Assembly: GCA_011033025.1 (NCBI GenBank)
Contig: WFMF01000063.1
Span: 616,953 to 680,952, forward strand
Source: Beroe forskalii
Taxonomy: Eukaryota > Ctenophora > Nuda > Beroida > Beroidae
Direction: 5' to 3'
Length of the DNA stretch: 64,000 nt
A program made the translations under genes and the position numbers. This document shows positions 22,006-33,309 of this stretch, piece by piece. The notes under the pieces are model-generated. The model was not told the origin of the DNA, searched no databases, and worked only from the letters and a program-made list of their open reading frames with translations. How positions within the stretch are numbered: the first letter of the stretch is position 1; the number at the start of each line of letters is the position of its first letter.

Positions 22006-25000
22006 GTGAGGGAACAAACTGAATATTAGTGTATGTGTGTTTGTACGTTAGAGGTGAGGGAACAGACGACTACAATGCGTGTCTGTGTAGTGTGTAGTGA
22101 AGTAGTTTGTGTTATTAGGTGAGGACTGAGGATTGTCTGAGTTAGGAAGAGAACGTACGGTTGAGGTGAGGGAACAGACGACTTGAGAATGCGTGTCTGA
22201 TTGTTTGTACCGTAGAGGTGAGGTGAGGGTAAAAGTCTGCCCCTTGTATCTACTATCTCCAAAATCCGAAAGTAAAGTGCAATATGATGTAAACTAGCAT
22301 GATCGGTATTGGCTCTGCACATCGTATTTAACTGTTTGAAAAGAGATCAGTATGATTAGTAATCAGGAACCAACAGTTTGAGCTACACATGTTTCAGGAA
22401 AGCAAGTGAAGCTACAGATCACATTATATGTTATCCAGGAAAGCAAGTGAAGCTACAGATCTGGGACACGGCTGGTGAAGAGAAGTACCACTGTCTAACG
22501 AGCACCTACTACCGGAATACTCACGGAGTCATGCTGGTATTCGATACCAACAGCCCAGAGACTCTGGAACACGTTTCTAATACATGGATCAACCAGGTGC
22601 GTCAGAGTTTAGTGCTCATCTTCCTCTAATGAGATCCAAATAAATTAGATGTACTTAATTCCTCATGATTTCGAGCGCAGTTGTCTCCAGTTTTTTGCTG
22701 TTTGCCGTCCTCAGACCAGAAATATAGATATTTTGAATATTGGCTAATTTAACATATAAGTCGTGCAACATCATATGTGATTGATTTCGTTGATAAAGCT
22801 GATAGTTATGGAGGGAAACTACAGCGCTTGTCAAAGATCGTGAGAAAACGAGAGATTCATGTTTTTGGTGCAGCACACTTTTCATAAAACATTCTTCCAA
22901 TATCAGATGCTCTGACTGGCAGTATCAAATGCTGCCTAGTTGTCAAGATAGTCGATAGATAATTGGATGTATCGATGTGTCGATGAGAGTTCTACTTCCA
23001 GTTGATGTGAAGATATAAAATGATCATATTTTGTAAGCGTGGTTCCATTCCGTGGAACTGACAGATCAAATCATACTTGAAGTCACAGTGGAAGTGACTT
23101 GATCTTTCAGTCACATCTTCAGGGACTTCGAGTTCTTAGACGCTCTCCGATGTAGAATTTAAATCTAAATATCATTAGAGTGGTGTCGGTACGCGGATCC
23201 TTTATCTCAGCCGATACCAGTGGTGTTTGTAAAAAGCTACATTTTATGACCCCGGGTAATAACCCTAAATAGCTGACCTGGGTGCTTGGTGTGGTACTGC
23301 TTGAAGTGTATGTGACTTCGAGTGTGAGTCGGGTGCTGGGGATATACATTGTGATGAGATTAAAAAATGCGGGGTATAAAAAAGGTGAAAATGCGGCCAT
23401 TTAAATTCAAATCTAGATGATTTGAACCGAATGAAATCGTACCCAGGCTTGAGACTATCATACGCTTTGATTATAATATGTCAACTTTATCCCTTGTGTC
23501 AACTACTGTGCTCAGCGTATTACTCCATCTTTTTAAAATCGATATTGGACGGGATTATATCAATTTTGTAATATAGATATATCCTAGATTTATCCCTTTG
23601 ATATTATAAATTTAGCACCACTTTCGACATGACAGGTGATGACGAAGGCGCCTGAAGACGTATCTCTTGTTCTGATCGGTAGTAAATGTGACGTCAGCAG
23701 TACGACAGATGGTGATACCACCAAATCCTTGGCTGTTGATGTCGATGAGATCAGGACCTTCTGCGGCCTTCACTGCATATCTTACTTCTCTACCAGTGCT
23801 AAGCTCAACACCAACATAGAACAGGTTTGGTTGGTATCTATTATAACTGGGGAGGGTGCGTCGCATGTGTTGTCTTCATGTCTCATTGACCATGGTAACT
23901 GAGACACAGTTACCATGGTGTATGAGACAGTCTCATGCACCATGGTAACTGTGTATCTTATGTGTCAGTCACCATGGTAACTGTGTATCTTATGTCTCAT
24001 TCATCATGGTAACTGTGTATCTTATGTCTCATTCACCATGGTAACTGTGTATCCTATGTCTCATTCACCATGGTAACTGTGTATCTTATGTCTCATTCAC
24101 CATGGTAACTGTGTATCTTACGTCTCATTCACCATGGTAACTGTGTATCTCATGTCTCATTCACCATGGTAACTGTGTATCTCATGTCTCATTCACAATG
24201 GTAACTGTGTATCTTACGTCTCATTCACCATTGTAACTGTGTATCCTATGTCTCATTCACCATGGTAACTGTGTATCTTATGTCTCATTCACCATGGTAA
24301 CTGTGTATCTTATGTCTCATTCATAGTTGCCAATTTGCCCTTCTTTCGCAGGGTGCCCTGCTTTGCCCTGCTTTTTGCCCTGCTTTGCAAACCGAGCCCT
24401 GCTTTAGCAGGGCAAATCAGTCCGAAAGGTACCCATATTTTCATTGGAATAAGATAATCAAATCCATGAGTTGGAAAGATAAATGCACACTTGATTATTA
24501 TACCTGTAAGCTGATTCAGTGATTCATTAATCAATCATTGCTTCATTAGGATTACAAGCATCTTCATTGATAGCTTCATTGAATTTATAAAGTTGTGTAT
24601 TTTTTAAACAAGGAAATGTTGAAGATTCTTGAAGAGGTTGGTATCGGCACTATTTCAATTTTTAAAAGTACTTATATTGGTATGGAAGTTAGTAGAGTTA
24701 AAAAAGTATTCTTAGCAGGATGAGCATAAGTGTCTTTCAAAAACATACCTAATGCCCAAAGTGGTTGGTGTAACTGGTGGTTCAGAAAGGTACCCATAAT
24801 TGATAAGTGTAACTGGTGGTTCAGAAAGGTACTCATAATTGGTTGGCGTAACTGGTTGTTCAGAAAGGTACCCATAATTGGTTAGTGTAACTGGTGGTTC
24901 AGAAAGGTACCCATAATTGTTTAGTGTAACTGGTGGTTCAGAAAAGTACCCATGATTGCTTGGTGTAACTGGTTGTTCGAAAATTCATAATTGGTTGGCG

Positions 25001-28000
25001 AAACTGGTGGTTCAGAAAGGTACCCATAATTGGTAAGTGTAACTGGTGATTAGGAAAGGTACCCATAATTGGTTGGTGTAACTGGTGGTTCAGAAAGGTA
25101 CCCATAATTGGTAACTGGTGTAACTGGTTATTGAAAGGTACCCATAATTGCTTAGTGTAACTGGTGGTTCGAAGGGTACCCATAATTGGTTGGTGTAACT
25201 GGTGGTTCAAAAGGTACCCATAATGTTTGGTATAACAGGTGGTTCAGAAAGGTACCCATAATCGGTAACTGGTGTAACTGGTTATTGAAAGGTACCCATA
25301 ATTGGTAGGTGTAACTGGTGGATCAAAAAGGTACTTATAATTGGTTGGTGTAACTGGTGGTTCAAAAAGGTACCCATAATTGGTTGGTGTAACTGGTGGT
25401 TCAGAAAAGTACCCATTATTGGTAACTGGTTATTGAAAGGTACCCATAATTGGTTGGTGTAACTGGTGGTTCAAAAAGGTACCCATAATTGTTTGGTGTA
25501 ACTGGTGGTTCAAAAGGTACCCATAATTGGTTGGTGTAACTGGTGGTTCAGAAAAGTACCTATAATTGGTAACTGTGTAACTGGTTATTGAAAGGTACCC
25601 ATAATTGCTGGTGGTTCAGAAGGGTACCCATAATTGTTGTAACTGGTGGTTCAAAAGGTACCCATAATTGGTTGGTGTAACAGGTGGTTCAGAAAGGTAC
25701 CCATAATTAGTAACTGGTGTAACTGGTGGATCAAAAAGGTACCCATACCTTAGTGGTAGAAATTATGATGTGTACTTATTATGACGAATGAAATTATGAT
25801 CGGTACTAATTATGATGAAAAAATTTGGAATAAAAACAACTCTTTTTGGCGAACAGCCAGTGGAATGAAATTTCATCATTTTTTAGCCATATTACCTGGC
25901 TCTTTGAACCAAAATTGTCCAGAACCCTCTGAAATTTGATCAAAAATCATAAATAATAAGCCTTGATGCCGGCTATTTTCTGACAAAATCTTTTCTTTTA
26001 TCATGATTTACATCCATAATTGTGCTAACTTTCAACATCATGATGATTGGGAAGTAACTGTTATGTGAATATCATGCCTGCACTTATATTTTCGACCGAT
26101 GTTGTCTGTGTTTTCATTTTGGATCAAATGTAAATTTGGTCTTTGATAAGGTCTGGCAGTAAGGTACCTTATTTGGAGCTTTGGAGGTTAGGGCCTTAAT
26201 TATTGGTATCAACTAAGTTGAATTCAACTCCGTAATTTTTGATATGATAGCACCGCAACCTTTGATTTTGAATATTTGCTGATTGAAGTTGTATTACAAA
26301 GATGTGAAAAGGGCCTTGGAGCCAACCATATTTTTTGGGCAACATGGTCATCCCGGTTGTTTCAACATGTTTTCTAAAAGTCTAAATAATGGTCGAATTT
26401 TGAGAAAGTATAAATTATGATCTGTAGAAATTATGATGTGTAGAATTTATGGTGCGTACTAATTATGATCATTTTGCGAAAATAATCATAATTAGTACGC
26501 ATCATAATTTCTACCACTAAGGTAATTGGTTGGTGTAACTAGTGGTTCAGAAAGGTACCCATAATTGTTTAGTGTAACTGGTGGTTCAAAAGGGTACCCA
26601 TAATTTGTTAGTGTAACTGGTGGTTCAGAAAGGTACCAATAATTGGTTAGTGTAACTGGTGGTTCAGAAAGGTCTAGGTACCCATAATTAGTTGGTGTAA
26701 CTGGTGGCTCAGAAAGGTACCCATAATTGGTGAGTGTAACTGGTGGTTCAGAAAGGTACCCATAATTGATTAGTGTAGCTGGTGGCTCAGAAAGGTACCC
26801 ATAATTGGTTAGTATAAGTGGTGGTTCAGAAAGGTACCCATAATTAGTTGGTGTAACTGGTGGTTCAGAAAGATACACATTAATGGTTGGTGTAACTGTT
26901 TGTTCGAAAAGGTACCCATAATTTGTTGGTGTAACTGGTGGTTCAGAAAGGTACCCATAATTGGTTGGTGTAGCTGGTGTTCAAAAAGGTACCTAAAGCC
27001 TATAGTAGCATGCATTCATCAGGTGATTCGCCTGCTAAATTGACCAATTTGCTCCGCAAAAGGTACCTATTGCCCTTCTTTTTGCCCTTCTTTTCGTCAA
27101 AAATCTTGCCCTGCGACGGTTTTTTCAAAATTTGGCAGCTATGGTCTCATTCACCATGGTAACTGTGTATCTTACGTCTCATTCACCATGGTAACTGTGT
27201 ATGTTATGTCTCATTCACCATGGTAACTGTGTATCTCATGTCTCATTCACCATGGTAACTGTGTATCTTACGTCTCATTCACCATGGTAACTGTGTATCT
27301 CATGTCTCATTCACCATGGTAACTGTGTATCTCATGTCTCATTCACAATGGTAACTGTGTATCTTACGTCTCATTCACCATTGTAACTGTGTATCCTATG
27401 TCTCATTCACCATGGTAACTGTGTATCTTATGTCTCATTCACCATGGTAACTGTGTATCTTATGTCTCATTCACCATGGTAACTGTGTATCTTACGTCTC
27501 ATTCACCATGGTAACTGTGTATGTTATGTCTCATTCACCATGGTAACTGTGTATCTCATGTCTCATTCACAATGGTAACTGTGTATCTTACGTCTCATTC
27601 ACCATTGTAACTGTGTATCCTATGTCTCATTCACCATGGTAACTGTGTATCTTATGTCTCATTCACCATGGTAACTGTGTATCTTATGTCTCATTCACCA
27701 TGGTAACTGTGTATCTTACGTCTCATTCACCATGGTAACTGTGTATCTTATGTCTCATTCACCATGGTAACTGTGTATCTCATGTCTCATTCACAATGGT
27801 AACTGTGTATCTTACGTCTCATTCACCATTGTAACTGTGTATCTTATGGCTCATTCACCATGTTAACTATATATCTTATGTCTCATTCACCATGGTAATT
27901 GTGTCTCCGCAGGCGTTTGATCACCTGGCTGAGCTGATGATATCTCAGAGATGTGACTACGCTGAGTTACCGTGCCCCGATTCCCTGCCAAGTTTTGCCC

Positions 28001-28080
28001 TCCACTCCTTCCAGCCTCATTCCCCAGTAGTTGACCCTGAATCACAGACCTACTACACCTCCTGTCCCTCCTGCATTTAG
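21834..28080 (+). CDS. Rab-like small GTPase (four exons)
   Basis: Exons 21834-22005, 22439-22596, 23636-23824 and 27913-28080 join in frame to 228 codons. GTPase motifs in order: P-loop GDKGVGKSS, switch II WDTAGEEKY, GSKCD (in place of NKxD) and STSAK. KLQIWDTAGEE and YYRNTHGVMLVFD are Rab-subfamily hallmarks. Rab proteins cycle between membrane and cytosol and direct vesicle traffic. The C-terminus SCPSCI has two cysteines but matches neither CC, CXC nor CAAX. The switch I region (TTVHVEYG) is unusual, so no Rab number is assigned. Intron 3 is swollen to 4.1 kb by a satellite and two nested transposons. Confidence 0.88.
21998..22235. repeat. dispersed copies of Rab exon-1 end and donor
   Basis: The junction GTTAGAG|GTGAGGGAACA occurs at the true border (22005/22006) and again at 22053/22054. 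Modified copies lie near 22165 and 22215 (CCGTAGAG|GTGAGG). Linkers contain TGTGTGTTTGTAC and GACGACT blocks. Confidence 0.8.
22397..22463. repeat. duplicated exon-2 acceptor of the Rab gene
   Basis: CAGGAAAGCAAGTGAAGCTA (continuing CAGATC) is present at 22396 and again at 22437. The second copy is the functional border, since it continues into TGGGACACG. The two AGs are 41 bp apart; use of the upstream one would insert 41 nt and shift the frame. Confidence 0.85.
22439..22596 (+). CDS. Rab-like exon 2
   Basis: Completes Gly, then KQVKLQIWDTAGEEKYH (switch II) through WINQ; donor GTGCGT, exits in phase 0. Confidence 0.9.
23636..23824 (+). CDS. Rab-like exon 3
   Basis: 63 codons from VMTKAPEDVSLVLIGSKCD to NTNIEQ, including the guanine-specificity motif and STSAK. 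Acceptor GACATGACAG, donor GTTTGG, phase 0. Confidence 0.88.
23890..24321. repeat. 32-bp satellite, left block
   Basis: Unit CATGGTAACTGTGTATCTTA plus TGTCTCATTCAC, about 13 copies in Rab intron 3. CCATGG and GTAAC recur in each unit. The array is split by a 2.8-kb transposon and continues at 27,144. Confidence 0.93.
24770..25740. repeat. 39-bp subterminal array in the hAT-like element, left part
   Basis: Tandem 39-bp units containing GGTACCCATAATTGG, many with small deletions. 39 bp is 13 codons, which explains the open frames on the minus strand. The right part of the array is at 26,524-26,995. Confidence 0.88.
25748..26522. mobile_element. Tc1/mariner-like MITE nested in the hAT-like element
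   Basis: 775 bp with perfect 23-bp inverted ends starting CCTTAGTGGTAGAAATTATG. TA is present on both sides (25746-25747, 26523-26524). Removing the element plus one TA restores the host unit CCCATAATTGG exactly. TA duplication indicates the Tc1/mariner group. The interior has no open frame; AATTATGAT motifs recur near both ends. Confidence 0.88.
27144..27900. repeat. 32-bp satellite, right block
   Basis: About 24 more copies of the 32-bp unit, running up to the acceptor of Rab exon 4. The final unit is modified to TGTGTCTCCGCAG, so the satellite provides the 3' splice site context. Confidence 0.93.
27913..28080 (+). CDS. Rab-like exon 4 (terminal)
   Basis: 55 codons from AFDHLAELMISQR to SCPSCI and TAG. 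Acceptor GTCTCCGCAG. Encodes the last helix and the hypervariable tail. Confidence 0.85.
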   Translation, partial: AFDHLAELMISQRCDYAELPCPDSLPSFALHSFQPHSPVVDPESQTYYTSCPSCI

Positions 28081-28108
28081 ATATACCTGTTATGATGATG
28101 CACTATAC

Positions 28109-28270
28109 GTATATGTGTGCAGTACGCTCGATTACTGGAGGGCTCGAAAAAGACGCACGGGTATCCTTATAGCACGCCAACTTTCTACATAGGTTCTATC
28201 GAAGGCATACGATTTTGTGCGTCTTAATCAGTGATCTATCAATCGAGCGATCTGCACACATAGTATGCGA
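28109..28270. mobile_element. MITE-like element, copy 2
   Basis: Related to 3,085-3,245: inverted ends with TATGTGTGCAG and CGCTCGATTAC blocks and AAAAAGACGCAC. It begins 30 bp after the Rab stop, so it probably lies in the 3' UTR. Confidence 0.55.
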
Positions 28271-28669
28271 TAGAATAAATTAGTGCTTGTTCACTCATCA
28301 AGAAATGTTTAGAATTCCGGGTTTTTCTCCTCATGGAGTTTGTATCACTGTTAGTTTCTCTGTTGAACATTTCCTATTATTTGTGAGGTAATTTCCTTGT
28401 CTGTTATTATGAAGTATCGACCATTATCCGTACACCACAAATTCATTATTTTGATATTTTATTATTTACAGGGTTTATAGTTCGTTCAGAGGATCATAGA
28501 TCAGTTGATACTTTCTTTTTATAATTTGATTTTGTGCAATTTATTGATTTTGAAATTTTTAGTTGATTGTTTTGTGAATTTTAAATTATGTAATGCAATC
28601 TGGTGATTGTCCGAAGAGTTTTTTAAATCGGTTACTAGCTCCATTATAAAACAGATGGCAAAATAATAG

Positions 28670-29780
28670 CAAAGGAACACAGCGAAAATTAGTATCCATT
28701 AGTTACCATTAGTATCCGTGGTAACTGGGTGGATACTGGGTGGATACTATGGTGGATACTAAATGTCAGATTTAGTATCCACGGATACTAATGGATACAG
28801 TAGTCTATTACCATTAGTTACCATCAGTTACCATTTAGTATCCACCCAGTTTCCACGGATACTAAAAATTGCCGTTAGTTACCATTTAGTATCCATTAGT
28901 ATCCACTGACAAATTAGTATCCATCAGTTACCACCACTTTGTAAAAAATCAATTTTCGTGGATACTGGAGCCCAAATTTGGTAACTAATGGTAACTGTTG
29001 GTAACTAAATGGTAACTAAGTGGTAACTGGGTGGATACTAAATGAAATAGTATCCACAAAATAGAATTTATTACCAAAACCAGAATAGCTGTGTACAAAT
29101 GTGAATTTTAGAAATTAGTTACCACCACTTACAAGCCCCTGCCGCTCCGAATAATTATAATTCGCATAAATGATGTGTATTTATTAGCCCTATACTCAGT
29201 TACCATTAGTATACACGCAGTTACCATTAGTATCCACCCAGTTACCATTAGTATCCGTGGTAACTGGGTGGATACTGGGTGGATACTATGGTGGATACTA
29301 AATGTCAGATTTAGTATCCACGGATACTAATGGATACAGTACTCTATTTTTAATAAATAGTATCCACCGTGGATACTAAATTAATATCCACTAGTTACCA
29401 TTAGTTACCATCAGTTACCATTTAGTATCCACCCAGTTTCCACGGATACTAAAAATTGCCGTTAGTTACCATTTAGTATCCATTAGTATCCACTGACGAA
29501 TTAGTATCCATCAGTTACCACCACTTTGTAAAAAATCAATTTTCGTGGATACTGGAGCCCCAAATTTGGTAACTAATGGTAACTGTTGGTAACTAAATGG
29601 TAACTAAGTAGTAACTGGGTGGATACTAAATGAAATAGTATCCAAAAATAGAATTTATTACCAAAACCAGAATAGCTGTGTACAAATGTGAATTTTAGAA
29701 ATTAGTTACCACCACTTACAAGCCCCTGCCGCTCCGAATAATTATAATTCGCATAAATGAGGTGTATTTATTAGCCCTAT
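28670..29780. repeat. tandem duplication of about 540 bp in the left arm
   Basis: The segment from TTAGTATCCGTGGTAACTGG to CATAAATGAKGTGTATTTATT occurs twice (about 28,700-29,210 and 29,240-29,780) with few differences, including loss or gain of a TAATAAATAGTATCC segment. It appears once, inverted, at 35,320-35,600. Confidence 0.85.
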
Positions 29781-30702
29781 ACTCAGTTACCATTAGTATC
29801 CACCCAGTTACCATTAGTATCCACCCAGTTACCATTAGTATCCACCCAGTTACCATTAGTATCCACCCAGTTACCATTAGTATCCACCCAGTTACCATTA
29901 GTATCCACGCAGTTACCATTAGTATCCACCTAGTTACCATTAGTATCCACCTAGTTACCTTTAGTATCCACCCAGTTACCATTAGTATCCACCCAGTTAC
30001 CATTAGTATCCACCCAGTTACCATTAGTATCCACCCAGTTACCATTAGTATCCACGCAGTTACCATTAGTATCCACCCAGTTACCATTAGTATCCACCCA
30101 GTTACCATTAGTATCCGCAGTTACCATTAGTATCCACCCAGTTACCATTAGTATCCGCAGTTACCATTGGTATCCACGCAGTTACCATTAGTATCCACCT
30201 AGTTACCATTAGTATCCACCTAGTTACCTTTAGTATCACCCAGTTACCATTAGTATCCGCAGTTACCATTAGTATCCACCCAGTTACCATTAGTATCCAC
30301 CCAGTTACCATTAGTATCCACGCAGTTACCATTAGTATCCACCTAGTTACCATTAGTATCCACCTAGTTACCATTAGTATCCACCTAGTTACCTTTAGTA
30401 TCCACCCAGTTACCATTAGTATCCACCCAGTTACCATTAGTATCCACCCAGTTACCATTAGTATCCACCCAGTTACCATTAGTATCCACCTAGTTACCAT
30501 TAGTATCCACGCAGTTACCATTAGTATCCACCCAGTTACCATAAGTATCCAACCAGTTACCATTAGTATCCACCCAGTTACCATTAGTATCCACCCAGTT
30601 ACCATTAGTATCCACCCAGTTACCATTAGTATCCACCCAGTTACCATTAGTATCCACCCAGTTACCATTAGTATCCACTCAGTTACCATTAGTATGCACG
30701 CA
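29781..30702. repeat. 21-bp array, left arm
   Basis: About 43 units of GTTACCATTAGTATCCACCCA, with variants GCA, CTA and CCTTTAG. 21 bp is seven codons, so several frames are open on both strands; these are not genes. Confidence 0.95.
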
Positions 30703-30879
30703 GTTACCCTGATGTCACGTGATAATGACATCACGTGACATATTACGTGGCATATCACGTGACCTCTTGTTGTGTCCAGTGCCGATTATATCCAGTGCCG
30801 ATTTTATCCTAATCCAGTGCCGTGTTAACCATTAATATATCATAGTACATGCGCGGCTTTGTCAGGTTGATTCCTCAAC

Positions 30880-31955
30880 TTGAAATTATTAGTAAATTTA
30901 CGGCTAATTATCTATGATAATGACGTCATGTAGTTTGCGGATTGGGATGTTTGATATAAGTCGCATGATAAATGTATTTTTAGTACAAAAAAAACTCGGT
31001 TTGAAATACATAATGACGTCAGTCAGAAAAATATAGTTAAGCGCACCTAGCGCTTTAAAGGTTAGGGTTAGGATCAGGATTGGGGTCGGGAATGGTTGGG
31101 TTTAGGGTCAGGATTAAGGTTGGGGTTTTGGTTGGGGCCATATTTGGGTTTAGTATAAAAACAATTGACTTTTGGGTCTGTGACGTCACTCAGCCAGAGA
31201 TATATGGGACACATACCCGGGTCTGACGACGCACAGGTCTGACGACGCCCGTCTAATGTCTATAATTTAAAATACATGTATATTTGGTATGTGTCCCATA
31301 TAACTCTGACTGAGTGACGTCACAGACCTAAACGTCAATCTTTTTGTATCCTAAACCTAATTATTGCCCTAACCAAAACCCTAACCTTAATCCTTGCCAG
31401 TTGCCCTAACCTTAACCAAACCTGACCCTAATCCTGACCCCAACCCTAAGATAGATGCGCTTAACTTTATTTTTCCGAGTGACGCCATTATCATATATTA
31501 TGAAGGCTCTAAATTTATATGGGACACTTGCCCTTCTTGCACCCTCATTCAACCTTTGGGCCTAATTGTCAAACGGCCGCAGCCGCCAGGCATGGCATCA
31601 TCCGTCAAAACTGACCCACCTCACGCACGGGTCTGACGACGCACGGGTCTGACGACGTCCGACTATAATTTAAAATATATGTAATTGTATATTTGGTATG
31701 TGTCCCATATAACTCTGGCTGAGTGACGTCACAGACCTAAAGGTAAATTTTTTTGTATCCTAAACCTAAATATGGCCCTAACCATAATCCTGACCCTAAA
31801 CCTAACAAATCCTGACCCTAATCCTGACCTTTAAAGTGCTGGATGCGCTTAACTATATTTTTCTGACTGATGTCATTATCATAGATAATGAAGACGCCAG
31901 AGTTATATAGGGACACTAGCCGTATATTTACTCATAATTTCAACATGAACAGTCG
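30880..31955. mobile_element. nested inverted-repeat element in the left arm
   Basis: Present in the left arm but absent from the mirrored right arm (about 33,135). Ends are inverted and related: TTGAAATTATTAGTAAATTT followed by ACGGCTA. The interior has its own inverted halves with TGACGTCAC, GGGTCTGACGACG and CCTAACCCTAA-type blocks. Target duplication unclear. Confidence 0.6.
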
Positions 31956-31974
31956 GCAAATGACCCCATTGCAG

Positions 31975-33125
31975 GGTCGCCGACTCGGCGCCCGTCCGGC
32001 GCTGATCGGCGCCGGCTAGGCGCCGATCGGACGCCGATGGGAAATCGGCATCTTTTCATCGGCGCTGATCGGCGCCGATCAGCGCCGGCCAGCCCCCGAT
32101 CGGCGCTGTCGGCGCCGATCTGCCCCCGATCGGCGCCGATCAGCGCCGATAAAAACACCTGTATAATGGAAGCTGTCCGGTGCATTTTATTCCAGATTTG
32201 CCCGTGATTTTCCCATCGGCGCCGATGGAGAATTTTTCTGTATTTTTAAGCTTTCACAAGAAAATTGGATATCCGCGGGTTTTATCGCATTTGAACGATC
32301 AGGATCATGTTATGGTTTGCAATTGAATATGTTTTACATGTTTGTCGAAATTATGATTAGGGTTATGGTTAGGCCTTAGGGTTTGGGTTAGGGTTTGGGT
32401 TTGGGTTTGGGTTAGGGTTGGGGTTAGGGTCAGGGTTTGGGTTAGGGTTTGGGTTAGGGTTTGGGTTAGGGTTTTGGTTAGGGTCTTGGTTAGGGTTTGA
32501 TAAGGGTTAAATCAAACCCTAAAACCTTTACCCAAACCAAACCCAAACCCGAACCCTCGTCCCTCATCCAAACCAAACACAAACCCTAACCCAAACCCTA
32601 ACCCACCCTAACCACAACCCTAACCCAAACCCTAACCCAAACCCTAACCCTAACCCTAACCCAAACCCGAACCCTAACCATAACCCTAACCCTAATCCTA
32701 AACCATTAAACCAAGCCCTAACCCAATCCCAAACCCAAACCCTAACATGTAAAACATATGTAATTGCAAACCATCACATGATCCTGATCGTTCAAATGCG
32801 ATAAAACCCGCGGATATTCAATTTTCTAGTGAAAGCTTTAAAATTTAGAAAAATTCTCCATCGGCGCCGATCGGCGCCGATGGGAAAATCACGGGGAAAT
32901 CTGGAATAAAATGCACCGGACAGCTTCCCTTATACAGGTGTTTTTATCGGCGCCGATCGGGGGCAGATCGGCGCCGATCGGGGGCAGATCAGCGCCGATC
33001 GGGGGCTGATCGGCGCCGATCAGCGCCGACGACCGCCGATGAAAAGATGCCGATTTCCCATCGGCGCCTAGCCGGCGCTGATCGGCGCCGATCGGCGCCG
33101 AGTCGGCGATTTTGCAATGTGGTCA
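31975..33125. repeat. core palindrome: GGCGCCGATC arrays around telomere-like repeats
   Basis: GC-rich GGCGCCGATCGG clusters at 31,975-32,225 and 32,860-33,110 flank GGGTTTGGGTTAGGG runs at 32,350-32,510. These switch to the complementary CCCTAACCCAAACC at 32,515-32,750. Unique blocks such as CGATCAGGATCATG and its complement confirm inverted symmetry about 32,512. Confidence 0.85.
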
Positions 33126-33309
33126 TTTGCCGAATAATCAACCTGACAAAGCCGCGCAAATACTATAATGATATTAATGGTTAACACAGCACTGGATAAA
33201 ATCAGCACTGGATATATTCAGCACTGGATATAATCGGCACTGGATAGAACTAGAGGTTACGTGATATGCTACGTAATATGTCTCGTGATGTCATTATCAC
33301 GTGACATCA

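Larger units (their letters stand above)
24322..27143. mobile_element. hAT-like non-autonomous transposon inside the satellite
   Basis: The ends are inverted copies beginning CATAGYTGCCAA and sharing a further CGCAGGG block. The 8-bp target duplication GTCTCATT is at 24314-24321 and 27144-27151. The target is a satellite unit whose intact sequence (ATGTCTCATTCACC) is visible in neighbours, so the insertion is exact. The 8-bp duplication points to hAT. The interior is mainly a 39-bp tandem unit (GGTTCAGAAAGGTACCCATA then ATTGGTTGGTGTAACTGGT). Without the nested element it is 2,045 bp. No transposase. Confidence 0.88.

Noticed and set aside
24672-27015. Minus-strand frames with MGTFLNHQLHQP / YLSEPPVTLTNY repeats
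   Set aside because: The 39-bp array inside the hAT-like element is 13 codons long and opens frames by chance.
23890-27900. CRISPR-like regular direct repeats (32 bp)
   Set aside because: Units are contiguous with no unique spacers, in an intron of a eukaryotic gene; this is a satellite.
29716-30758. Long open frames of MVTGWIL / VTISIHP type (also 33,261-33,963)
   Set aside because: They are translations of a 21-bp array with a period divisible by three; several frames are open on both strands, so there is no coding signal.
32340-32760. A true chromosome end or telomere fusion point
   Set aside because: The runs are short, degenerate, inverted and sit inside a mobile element with target duplication.
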